This document shows, one piece after another, positions 1-8,070 of a DNA stretch of 64,000 nt. Every line of letters begins with the position of its first letter. The first letter of the stretch is position 1. The notes beneath the pieces are model-generated. The model searched no databases. It saw nothing but the letters and a program-made list of their open reading frames with translations, and had not been told where the DNA came from. The translations under genes and the position numbers were made by a program. Source of the stretch: an uncultured Acetatifactor sp. (GTDB taxonomy: Bacteria > Bacillota > Clostridia > Lachnospirales > Lachnospiraceae); the NCBI GenBank assembly GCA_910585015.1, contig CAJUCT010000001.1:98111-162110 (forward strand). Direction: 5' to 3'.

Positions 1-1
1 G

Positions 2-1357
2 GCTATGCCCATTGAAGACACGATGCTGCGAGATGTCATCTCCGCGGTGTCGGGGGGCGGCTCTTCTGGCGGCAGCATGGAGTATACCTCCGAGGAGGGC
101 GTGAAGTGTATAGCCGTGTACCAGGCCATGGAGGAACGAGGCTGGGCGGTGGTGCTCAGCGACAGCCAGAGTGAGATTTACCGGGAGGCTTATGCCAGCA
201 GGAATATTCTGGCGCTGATCTGCGCAGGGGCCTATGTGTTGATTGTGGTCCTGGCCTGGATCTCCGTGAAGCTGTGTGTCAAGCCCCTGGACGTGGTGAA
301 AAAGTCCATAATACGCATGAAAAATCTGGAACTTAAGGCCCCGGACGAGCTTGGAAAATATGTGGGGGGAAAGAGTGAAACAGGCCAGATTGCTTCGGCA
401 ATGGATTCCCTGTATGATATCCTGCGGGGGATTGTATCCACCCTCCAGGGCTGCACGGATTCTCTGGAGCAGTCCACAAGTACTATGAATGATGCCACCA
501 ACACTCTGATTGAATACGTGGGTGACAATTCCGCCACCACCCAGCAGCTGGCGGCCAGCATTATTACCACCAATGGAGCCATCGGCAATGTGGTCAGCGA
601 GATTGAGAAGATATCGGAACTGGTAGGTTATGTGGCTGACAAGGTGAAGACCGGCGATGAGAAGAGCAGACAGTTGATCCAGACTGCGGAGAATATGAAG
701 AGCATGGCGGGAAATGCGCTGCAGGAAGCCGGAGTGAAGATCCGGCAGAACCGCAGCAATATGGAAGCCGCCATGGTGAATTTGCAGTCCCTGACCCGCG
801 TCAATGAGATGGCCAAACAGATTTTGGATATAGCCAGCCAGACCAATCTGCTCTCCCTGAATGCGTCCATCGAGGCCGCCAGGGCCGGGGAACAGGGCAA
901 AGGGTTTGCGGTTGTGGCCCAGGAGATAGGGAATCTGGCCTCCAACTCTTCCGCCACGGCCAAGCAGATTTCGGACATCTGCGGGGAGATCAACACCAAT
1001 ATCGCCAATGTGCGGGAATGCGTGGATGACATTATCAGCTTTATGGAGGGGGATGTATCACAAAACTTCCAGGAGTTTGTGGGGATGGCCAATGAGTACG
1101 GGAAGTCTGTGGCCGACATCCAGGGCGCCATTTGGGACATCGAGGAAAGTTCCAATGGTTTTGTGGCCTCCATTGCCAGCATTCGGGACCGCATGAGTGT
1201 GATACAATCCGCCTCAAAAGAGAATGAGATAGGAGTGGACGAGATTGTGGCCAAGGTTGAGCGCACCAATGCCACGGCGGAAGAATTGCAGAACGTGAGC
1301 AGAACCAACAGAAACAATGCCAGAGAAATCAGTTCCGTGGTGGAGCAGTTTACATAG
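2..1357 (+). CDS. Methyl-accepting chemotaxis protein, C-terminal part
   Basis: The protein is a membrane chemoreceptor that signals to CheA/CheW. It is open to the left edge of the window, so the start and most of the sensor domain are missing; the first ATG inside is at 5. About 60 residues of extracytoplasmic sensor end precede one membrane helix (about residues 68-90), a HAMP linker, and a long helical signalling domain. The conserved signalling tip lies near residues 277-320 and contains the SQTNLLSLNASIEAARAGE pattern followed by GKGFAVVAQEI. No typical C-terminal methylesterase-docking pentapeptide is seen. A chemoreceptor next to xylan genes may sense sugars, but the ligand cannot be read from this part. 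Confidence 0.9.
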   Translation, partial: AMPIEDTMLRDVISAVSGGGSSGGSMEYTSEEGVKCIAVYQAMEERGWAVVLSDSQSEIYREAYASRNILALICAGAYVLIVVLAWISVKLCVKPLDVVKKSIIRMKNLELKAPDELGKYVGGKSETGQIASAMDSLYDILRGIVSTLQGCTDSLEQSTSTMNDATNTLIEYVGDNSATTQQLAASIITTNGAIGNVVSEIEKISELVGYVADKVKTGDEKSRQLIQTAENMKSMAGNALQEAGVKIRQNRSNMEAAMVNLQSLTRVNEMAKQILDIASQTNLLSLNASIEAARAGEQGKGFAVVAQEIGNLASNSSATAKQISDICGEINTNIANVRECVDDIISFMEGDVSQNFQEFVGMANEYGKSVADIQGAIWDIEESSNGFVASIASIRDRMSVIQSASKENEIGVDEIVAKVERTNATAEELQNVSRTNRNNAREISSVVEQFT

Positions 1358-1430
1358 TAATTATGGCAGAAAACGGCCGGATGGCCCAAGTCTAAATGCG
1401 GCATACACTAAATCGGAGGGTTATATTGCG

Positions 1431-2990
1431 ATGAATAGAATTGCGGATACGGAGAACGGCAAAGTCCGGGGACTGCCGGGGGCGGATCCCAGAATTACGG
1501 TTTTCAAGGGGATACCCTTCGCGGCCCCGCCCACAGGGGAGAACCGATGGCGGGCGCCCCAGCCCTGCCGGGACTGGGAGGGAGTCAGGGAGGCATATGA
1601 ATTTGCGCCCATATCCATTCAGGATACCCCGGGACTGGGTTCGGACATCTATTGCAGGGAGTGGCATGTGGACCCGGAGATTCCCATGGACGAGGACTGT
1701 CTGTATCTGAATGTATGGACAGGTGCCGGAAACCCAAAGGAGAAGCTTCCGGTGCTGGTCTGGTTTTTCGGCGGCGGTTTCCAGTGGGGATATCCCGCGG
1801 AGATGGAGTTTGACGGGGAGAGACTGGCCAGGAGGGGGATCATAGTGGTATCCGTGAACTACCGGCTGGGGGCGCTGGGCTTTATGGCCCATCCGGAACT
1901 GACGGCGGAGCAGCCCGCCGCCCCCACGAATTTCGGCTGTCTGGATCAGCAGGCGGGCCTGAAATGGGTGATTCGGAATATTGCGGCCTTTGGCGGAGAT
2001 CCCGGGCGAATCACTCTGGCCGGTCAGTCCGCAGGCGGCGCCAGTGTGCTGGCGCAGATGAACTGCCCGGAGAATGAGGGGCTTTTCCAGCGGGCCATCG
2101 TGCTCAGCGGCATGATCCGCAGCCCGTATGAAGAAGATAAATTCATCACCCCGGGCAGCTTGGAGGCGGCGGAACAAAAGGGAGTGGACTTTCTGGAAGT
2201 TCTGGGAGTGGACAGCATCGCCCAGGCCAGAGAACTGGATGCCCTGTACATCCGGGATAAATATGCGGAGTATGCCAGCAGCCATCCCCGGATGAGCATC
2301 TCCATAGACGGGCATTTCTGCCCCGGCGAGCCCATGAAGCGTTACATGCGGGGAGAACATATAGACGTGCCGGTGATGGCAGGTAACACGGAGGATGAGT
2401 TTCCCAACCTGATATGTGCCGCCTCCCGTCAGGAATACCAGGACAAGGTCAGGGAGATATTTGGAGAGAAAGCGGAGCGGTTCCTGGCCTTCCCGGAGGC
2501 AGGGAATTCCGGCCGGGACCCCTTGGGCGGTCAGGAAGCGGCGGGAGCGGGGGAATATGCGGCTGTCAGCGGCATTGAGTGTACGGTGAAAAGCGCTTTC
2601 ATACAGGATGAGAGAAACGGATTTGGGGGCCGGAATTACTATTACCGCTTTGCGCCACAGATCCCGGGGTGGGACCATCCCGGCACTTTTCACTCTGTGG
2701 ATCTGTGGTTTTTCTTCGAGACGCTGGCCAAGTGCTGGCGGCCGTTTACGGGAAAGCACTATGATTTGGCCAGGCAGATGTGCAACTACTGGGCCAATTT
2801 TGTCAAAACAGGGGATCCCAACGGGCAGGATGCGGACGGCAGCCAGATGCCCCGGTGGGATCCCTATACGGCGGAGTATCCCTGTGAAATGGTATTTACC
2901 ACCCAGGGGCCTTTGCCCGGGCGGGAGAAAGATTCTCCCTTCCTTCGCTTTTTGATGGAGGCTTTGACAGAGCGTTTGCTCGGCAAATAA
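1431..2990 (+). CDS. Type B carboxylesterase (alpha/beta hydrolase)
   Basis: This is a 519-residue serine esterase of the cholinesterase/para-nitrobenzyl esterase family (CE10-like). The FKGIPFAAPP start, the EDCLYLNVWT signature and the GQSAGG nucleophile elbow (Ser200) are present. Glu323 in GNTEDEF and His421 in GTFHSVD fit the other triad positions. The ATG at 1431 is chosen because GGAGGG at 1415-1420 is well spaced and the family N-terminus begins there; an earlier in-frame ATG would overlap the chemoreceptor gene. No signal peptide is seen, so it should be cytoplasmic. As first gene of the xylan enzyme operon it probably removes acyl groups from imported oligosaccharides, but the natural substrate is inferred only from context. 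Confidence 0.9.
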   Translation: MNRIADTENGKVRGLPGADPRITVFKGIPFAAPPTGENRWRAPQPCRDWEGVREAYEFAPISIQDTPGLGSDIYCREWHVDPEIPMDEDCLYLNVWTGAGNPKEKLPVLVWFFGGGFQWGYPAEMEFDGERLARRGIIVVSVNYRLGALGFMAHPELTAEQPAAPTNFGCLDQQAGLKWVIRNIAAFGGDPGRITLAGQSAGGASVLAQMNCPENEGLFQRAIVLSGMIRSPYEEDKFITPGSLEAAEQKGVDFLEVLGVDSIAQARELDALYIRDKYAEYASSHPRMSISIDGHFCPGEPMKRYMRGEHIDVPVMAGNTEDEFPNLICAASRQEYQDKVREIFGEKAERFLAFPEAGNSGRDPLGGQEAAGAGEYAAVSGIECTVKSAFIQDERNGFGGRNYYYRFAPQIPGWDHPGTFHSVDLWFFFETLAKCWRPFTGKHYDLARQMCNYWANFVKTGDPNGQDADGSQMPRWDPYTAEYPCEMVFTTQGPLPGREKDSPFLRFLMEALTERLLGK

Positions 2991-3040
2991 AAAATGTGGA
3001 TCGGCAGGCCCGGCCTGCGATATGCAGGAATGAGGTAAGT

Positions 3041-4441
3041 ATGAACAAAAAACAGGCATGGAACCCCTATCTTCCCTCCTGGGAATATATCCCGGATGCG
3101 GAGCCCTATGTGTTTGGGGACAGATTGTATGTATACGGTTCCCACGATTTTTACAATGGCTATGTGTTCTGCATGGGAGATTATGTGTGCTGGTCGGCGC
3201 CGGTGGACGATTTGGGAAACTGGCGCTATGAGGGAGTGATCTATGAAAAGACGGCGGATCCCTTCAACAGGGCGGGCAAGATGTGTCTCTACGCGCCGGA
3301 TGTGACGGTGGGACCGGACGGCAGATATTATCTGTACTATGTGCTGGATAAAGTGTCCGTGGTATCGGTGGCGGTCTGCGATACTCCTGCGGGGAAATAT
3401 GAGTTTTACGGGTATGTCCGTTACACGGATGGTACGCTGCTGGGAGAGCGGGCGGGAGATGAGCCCCAGTTTGATCCCGGTGTGCTGACGGAGGGAAACA
3501 GGACATACCTGTATACAGGGTTTTGCGGGAAAGGGGATCAGACCCGGCATGGGGCCATGGTGACAGTGCTGGATAAGGATATGCTGACCATAGTGGAGGT
3601 GCCCAAGATCATTGTGCCGGGTTGTGAGTACAGCGCCGGAACGGAGTACGAAGGCCATGCCTTTTTCGAGGCCCCCTCCATTCGGAAAAAGGGAGGCACT
3701 TACTATTTTATCTATTCCTCCCAGGTGATGCACGAACTCTGCTATGCCACCAGCAAAAGGCCCACAGGGGACTTCCGCTATGGAGGCGTACTGGTGAGCA
3801 ACTGCGATCTGCACATCGACAGTTACAAGCCCGGTGATCGACCGACGGCCTATGGAGCCAACAATCATGGCAGTATGGTGGAGATTCAGGGGCAGCCATA
3901 TATCTTTTATCACCGTCATACCAACGGCACCTGGTACAGCAGGCAGGGCTGCGCCGAGAAACTGACGATCCATCAGGACGGCAGCATTGAACAGGCCCAG
4001 CTGACTTCCTGCGGGTTAAATGGCGGTCCTCTGCCCGGCCTGGGATACTTCCCGGCCTATCTGGCCTGCAACCTGTTCGCGGGCACCCCGGATGTCTACG
4101 TGGGCGGCGCGGAACAGCCCAGAGTCATGCAGGACGGCAGAGACGGTGACGAGACACAGGGATATATAGGCAACATTCAAGATATGACCACGGCGGGGTT
4201 CAAATTTTTCCGGGGTACGGAGGCGAAAAGGATTCACATCTGGACAAGAGGCTACGCACAGGGTATATTTGAGGTGAGGACGGAAATCGGCGGCAGAGTG
4301 CTGGCGGCCCTTCCGATAGAGTATGCCAATGTGTGGGAGGAGTCCGCGGCGGATATTGCTCTGCCGCAGGGGGAGTATGCGCTGTTTTTGACGTTCCGGG
4401 GGCAGGGCAGCGCTATGCTGAAAGGATTTGAACTGAGGTAA
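3041..4441 (+). CDS. Glycoside hydrolase family 43 protein
   Basis: A 466-residue protein with an N-terminal five-bladed propeller of GH43 type, the family of beta-xylosidases and alpha-L-arabinofuranosidases. The likely catalytic acids are Asp19 (IPDAEPYVFGD), Asp87 (YAPDVTVGPDG) and Glu210 (FFEAPSIRKK). The last 130 residues look like a small beta-sandwich, possibly CBM6-like. The ATG at 3041 follows GAGG at 3032-3035; a longer reading from 2996 adds residues without family similarity. It has no signal peptide and probably works in the cytoplasm on imported arabino-xylo-oligosaccharides. It is cotranscribed with its neighbours. The exact specificity cannot be told from sequence alone. Confidence 0.88.
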   Translation: MNKKQAWNPYLPSWEYIPDAEPYVFGDRLYVYGSHDFYNGYVFCMGDYVCWSAPVDDLGNWRYEGVIYEKTADPFNRAGKMCLYAPDVTVGPDGRYYLYYVLDKVSVVSVAVCDTPAGKYEFYGYVRYTDGTLLGERAGDEPQFDPGVLTEGNRTYLYTGFCGKGDQTRHGAMVTVLDKDMLTIVEVPKIIVPGCEYSAGTEYEGHAFFEAPSIRKKGGTYYFIYSSQVMHELCYATSKRPTGDFRYGGVLVSNCDLHIDSYKPGDRPTAYGANNHGSMVEIQGQPYIFYHRHTNGTWYSRQGCAEKLTIHQDGSIEQAQLTSCGLNGGPLPGLGYFPAYLACNLFAGTPDVYVGGAEQPRVMQDGRDGDETQGYIGNIQDMTTAGFKFFRGTEAKRIHIWTRGYAQGIFEVRTEIGGRVLAALPIEYANVWEESAADIALPQGEYALFLTFRGQGSAMLKGFELR

Positions 4442-4477
4442 TTCCGGTATCGGTTACATGAATGAAGGAGAAAAGGT

Positions 4478-5866
4478 ATGGGATATTTGAGGGTGTACAC
4501 AAAGGAGGCGCAAGGGCCGCATTGTCCACGCGCGTTGGCGGACAGTGTGCATATGGTGTACATAGGGGCGGACGGGAAGGAGTATGCGCTGAACCAGGGG
4601 TATGGCATCCTTTACGCAGAGGCGGGCATACGCCCCGACAACACCATCGCGCCCAGGGGGATCAGAGATCCCAGGGTACTGGCGCTGGAGGAGGGCTACG
4701 GCATTCTGGCGAAACCGGTGGACGAGGCGGGGCAGCCGGTGGGGGAGAATGGTCTGATCCTCTGGAAAACCCAGGATTTTCTGCGCTTTCGGCAGGAGTC
4801 TGTGGAGCGCGGCCGGTGGCAGGCGGCGTATGAGGAGGCACGGGACATGGTGGAACTGCCCGACTGCCTTTGGGAGGGAATAGAGCAGCGCTGGGTTATG
4901 CCGGAGGTGAAACTTAAAAAGGTGGAATTTCCTCTGGCTGTGGGCTGGGCGGATCCGGTGATTTTCGAATGGGAAGGAAAATGGTATTTCCTGGCAACCA
5001 ACGACAATAATAACAATATCGGCCTGTTTATCAGGGAGGCGGATTCGGTGGGGGGACTCTTTACCCCGGAGGCAGAGCCGCGGTGTATTCTGGACTATGA
5101 CGAGGACAGGGAGTTTATACAGACCTTTTGGGCGCCGGAATTTCATGTGATTGGGGGGAGGGCCTACATTCTCTTTGCGGTGGGCGGCAGACAATGGGCC
5201 CCTCAGTGCCATATGATGCGTCTTAAGGAAAACGGCGCCCTGACGGACCCGACAGACTGGGAAGCGCCGGTGCGGGTGCGCAGACAGGACGGGGATTTTC
5301 TGACTGAGAGCGGGATTTCCCTGGACATGACCTACTTTAAGGCCGGGGGGAGGTCCTACTTGGTGTGGTCCTACCGCTACGGCATCGGCACGGCGGCGGA
5401 CACGGGTTCCATGCTGTACATTGCCACCACCGATGAAGCGCGGCCCTGGGTTCTGACCAGCGAACCGGTGCTGCTCTCCAGGCCCCTGTACGGCTGGGAG
5501 AACCAGAGGGGGACCATTAACAATGAGGGCCCCTATGCGCTGCTTCTGGGGGATAAGGTCTATCTGGCTTACTCCGGCGGCGGGGCCTGCGATCCCACCT
5601 ATGCGGTGGGCTGTCTGGTGGCGGATCAGGAGGATGATTTGTTGGATGTGGACAACTGGTATAAGGAGCCTGCGGCCATGCTCCACAGAGGTTCGGTGGA
5701 GGGCATAGAGGGGCCGGGCCACAATTCCTTTTTCCGCGACGAGAAGGGGGAGCTGATGATCGCCTACCACGCCCAGGATGTGGAAAAATCCCATAAGCGC
5801 TGCACTGCTTTTCACCGGGTGTATGTCAATGAGCAGGGGATGCCTCTGCTGCACATCCCCTTGTAA
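4478..5866 (+). CDS. GH43-like protein with an extra N-terminal propeller segment
   Basis: A 462-residue cytoplasmic protein. The first 140 residues carry propeller-like blades (RGIRDPRVLALEEGYG, LILWKTQDFLRF). The remainder is a recognisable GH43 catalytic part with Asp159 (WADPVIFEWEG), Asp283 (ISLDMTYF) and Glu350 (NNEGPYAL). The pattern GPGHNSFF near the C-terminus is also typical of the clan. The start at 4478 follows a GGAG box. It closely resembles the protein encoded at 10833 in architecture, so the two are likely paralogues with different side-chain preference. Arabinofuranosidase or xylosidase activity is inferred from the family and from the xylan gene context. Confidence 0.82.
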   Translation: MGYLRVYTKEAQGPHCPRALADSVHMVYIGADGKEYALNQGYGILYAEAGIRPDNTIAPRGIRDPRVLALEEGYGILAKPVDEAGQPVGENGLILWKTQDFLRFRQESVERGRWQAAYEEARDMVELPDCLWEGIEQRWVMPEVKLKKVEFPLAVGWADPVIFEWEGKWYFLATNDNNNNIGLFIREADSVGGLFTPEAEPRCILDYDEDREFIQTFWAPEFHVIGGRAYILFAVGGRQWAPQCHMMRLKENGALTDPTDWEAPVRVRRQDGDFLTESGISLDMTYFKAGGRSYLVWSYRYGIGTAADTGSMLYIATTDEARPWVLTSEPVLLSRPLYGWENQRGTINNEGPYALLLGDKVYLAYSGGGACDPTYAVGCLVADQEDDLLDVDNWYKEPAAMLHRGSVEGIEGPGHNSFFRDEKGELMIAYHAQDVEKSHKRCTAFHRVYVNEQGMPLLHIPL

Positions 5867-5949
5867 GACGCATTCATTGTAAATCCCTGCTTTCGGAAAG
5901 GGAGTGGAACTATGATTCGGTTTTACTGATTAAAAAAGGGAGAAAGAGT

Positions 5950-7932
5950 ATGGGAAAGATAAGAATCGAGGACAAAAGGCTGGTGTTTCAGCGCAAGGAC
6001 GAACTGACGGTGATTGAACCCTACGGCAGAGACTGTCTGCGCTGCCGCAGTACGAAGAACGGACGGGTTTCTGAGGAGAAATGGACGGTGCTGGAGCCTG
6101 CCACCCAGGACGAATGCGTGGTGTCGGGGGATGAGAGCAAGGCCACCATTAGAAACGGTATGGTCAGCGCCACCATAGAGGCGGGAAACATCTGGTACGG
6201 CGGGATTATCACATATTACCGCAAGGGAAAGCAGATCCTGCACACTCGCTTCGAGGGGGATTACACCAACCGCAACATGCATGTGGAGGGAGATCATTAT
6301 CAGGTCAAAGTGATCTTTGACGCCAACGAAGGGGAGCATTTTTATGGTATGGGACAGGAGCAGGAGGATCTGTTTGACCGCAAGGGCAGCACCTGCCAGA
6401 TCATCCATTACAACACCAAGTCTACGCTGCCGGTGCTGTATTCTTCTCTGGGCTATGGCTTTTTCTGGAACAATCCGGCTCCGGGGCGCTGCGAGACCAC
6501 CCGCAACCACACCATGTTTGTGGCGGACAGCGCCTATCAGGCGGATTACTTTATCTATGCGGGGGAGACACCTGCCCAGACCATGGTCAGATATTGTGAC
6601 CTCACCGGTTATGCGCCCAAGTTTCCCCGATGGGCGGCGGGTTTCTGGCAGTGCAAGCTGCGCTATGAGAGCCAGGAGGACTTGCTGGAGGTGGCCCGGG
6701 AGTACAAAAAGAGAGGGATCCCCATCGACGCCATCGTAATTGACTATTTTCACTGGACCGAGCAGGGAGAGTGGAAATTCGATCCCAAGTACTGGCCGGA
6801 CCCGGATGCCATGTGCCGGGAACTGGAAGAAATGGGCATTCATCCGGTGGTATCCATCTGGCCTACCATCAATCCCGCCAGTGAGAACTACGCCGAGATG
6901 AGCGAGGGCAATATGCTGGTGCGCACGGAGAACGGACAGTTCGGCACATTTGATTTCTACGGGCAGCAGACTTTTATCGACCCCATGAACCCGGAGACCA
7001 GGAAGTTTGTGTGGGGCAAGGCAAAAGAGAACTATTACCGCCACGGGATCAAAACCTTCTGGCTGGATGAGGCGGAGCCTGAGGTACATCCCCAGCAGCC
7101 GGGGCATTTGAAATACTATCTGGGCAACGGCGCCCAGGTGGCTCAGATGTATCCCTACTATTATGCAAAAATGTTCTACCAGGGGCTCAGGGAAGAGGGA
7201 GAGGAGGAGATCGTGTCTCTGACCCGGGCGGCATACCCCGGCAGTCAGAAGTACGGCGCTATCGTGTGGAACGGGGATATTCCCTCCAGTTTCCGGAATC
7301 TGAAGATGAGCATTGAGAGCGGCCTGTCCATGGGCATGTGCGGCATTCCCTGGTGGAACTCGGACATCGGCGGTTTTCTCTCCGGGGATATCGAGAGCGA
7401 GTATTTCCGGGAGTTGATCGTCAGATGGTTCCAGTTTGGCGTATTTTGCCCGGTGATGAGGCTGCACGGTTCCAGGCTGCGCCCCTCCTGGTACAAAGAG
7501 CGCCATCCCGGCGTCAAGGAGGCCAGCGGCGGGGACAACGAGATCTGGAGTTTTGGGGAGCGCAATTATCCGATTCTGAAAAAGCTGATTGAACTGCGGG
7601 AGCGGCTGAAAGATTATACCTGCCAGTATATGGACGAAGCCAGCCGCACCGGGGCGCCCGTCATGCGGCCCATGTTCTGGGAGTTCCCGGAGGATGAGCA
7701 GTGCTATACACTGGAGGACCAGTATTTTTACGGCGCTGATCTGCTGGTGGCTCCCATCTACGAGCAGGGCGCAGTGGAGCGCCGGGTGTATCTGCCCAAG
7801 GGAAAATGGGTGTTGACCCGGGACGGCCATGTACAGGAGGGGGGCAAATGGATCACCTGTCACGCCGAACTGGAGGAATTTATCGTGTTTGCCCGGGAGG
7901 GGGCCAAGGTGCTGGCATGCTTTGAGCAGTAG
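5950..7932 (+). CDS. Glycoside hydrolase family 31 (alpha-xylosidase/alpha-glucosidase type)
   Basis: A 660-residue retaining alpha-glycosidase. The nucleophile is Asp373 in KTFWLDEAEPE and the acid/base is Asp443 in VWNGDIPSS; WWNSDIGGF and RLHGSRLRP are further family landmarks. An N-terminal beta-sandwich (about 1-215) precedes the TIM barrel (about 220-560) and a short C-terminal beta domain. It is compact for the family and lacks a signal peptide, so it should act inside the cell. A ribosome binding site GGGAG lies before the ATG. GH31 members cleave alpha-xylosides, alpha-glucosides or transfer sugars. In this operon an alpha-xylosidase or a side-chain remover is most likely, but the substrate is not proven. 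Confidence 0.9.
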   Translation: MGKIRIEDKRLVFQRKDELTVIEPYGRDCLRCRSTKNGRVSEEKWTVLEPATQDECVVSGDESKATIRNGMVSATIEAGNIWYGGIITYYRKGKQILHTRFEGDYTNRNMHVEGDHYQVKVIFDANEGEHFYGMGQEQEDLFDRKGSTCQIIHYNTKSTLPVLYSSLGYGFFWNNPAPGRCETTRNHTMFVADSAYQADYFIYAGETPAQTMVRYCDLTGYAPKFPRWAAGFWQCKLRYESQEDLLEVAREYKKRGIPIDAIVIDYFHWTEQGEWKFDPKYWPDPDAMCRELEEMGIHPVVSIWPTINPASENYAEMSEGNMLVRTENGQFGTFDFYGQQTFIDPMNPETRKFVWGKAKENYYRHGIKTFWLDEAEPEVHPQQPGHLKYYLGNGAQVAQMYPYYYAKMFYQGLREEGEEEIVSLTRAAYPGSQKYGAIVWNGDIPSSFRNLKMSIESGLSMGMCGIPWWNSDIGGFLSGDIESEYFRELIVRWFQFGVFCPVMRLHGSRLRPSWYKERHPGVKEASGGDNEIWSFGERNYPILKKLIELRERLKDYTCQYMDEASRTGAPVMRPMFWEFPEDEQCYTLEDQYFYGADLLVAPIYEQGAVERRVYLPKGKWVLTRDGHVQEGGKWITCHAELEEFIVFAREGAKVLACFEQ

Positions 7933-8070
7933 AACGCTGCCATGCTTTTGCGGATTTTTATGCCGCATGAGTAACTGCCCAAGACTTCGGTTCCCGGGGG
8001 ATGATAGATTGTGATTGCAGGCCAAGGGAGATGCCTGCCTGTATGTTGTGAAAGCGGAGGGGGACGGTAT

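Noticed and set aside
1392..3059. Long minus-strand open frame opposite the carboxylesterase (and similar ones opposite 4478, 5950 and 14085 genes)
   Set aside because: They mirror well-recognised plus-strand genes, have no family features, and arise from the GC-rich codon use of those genes.
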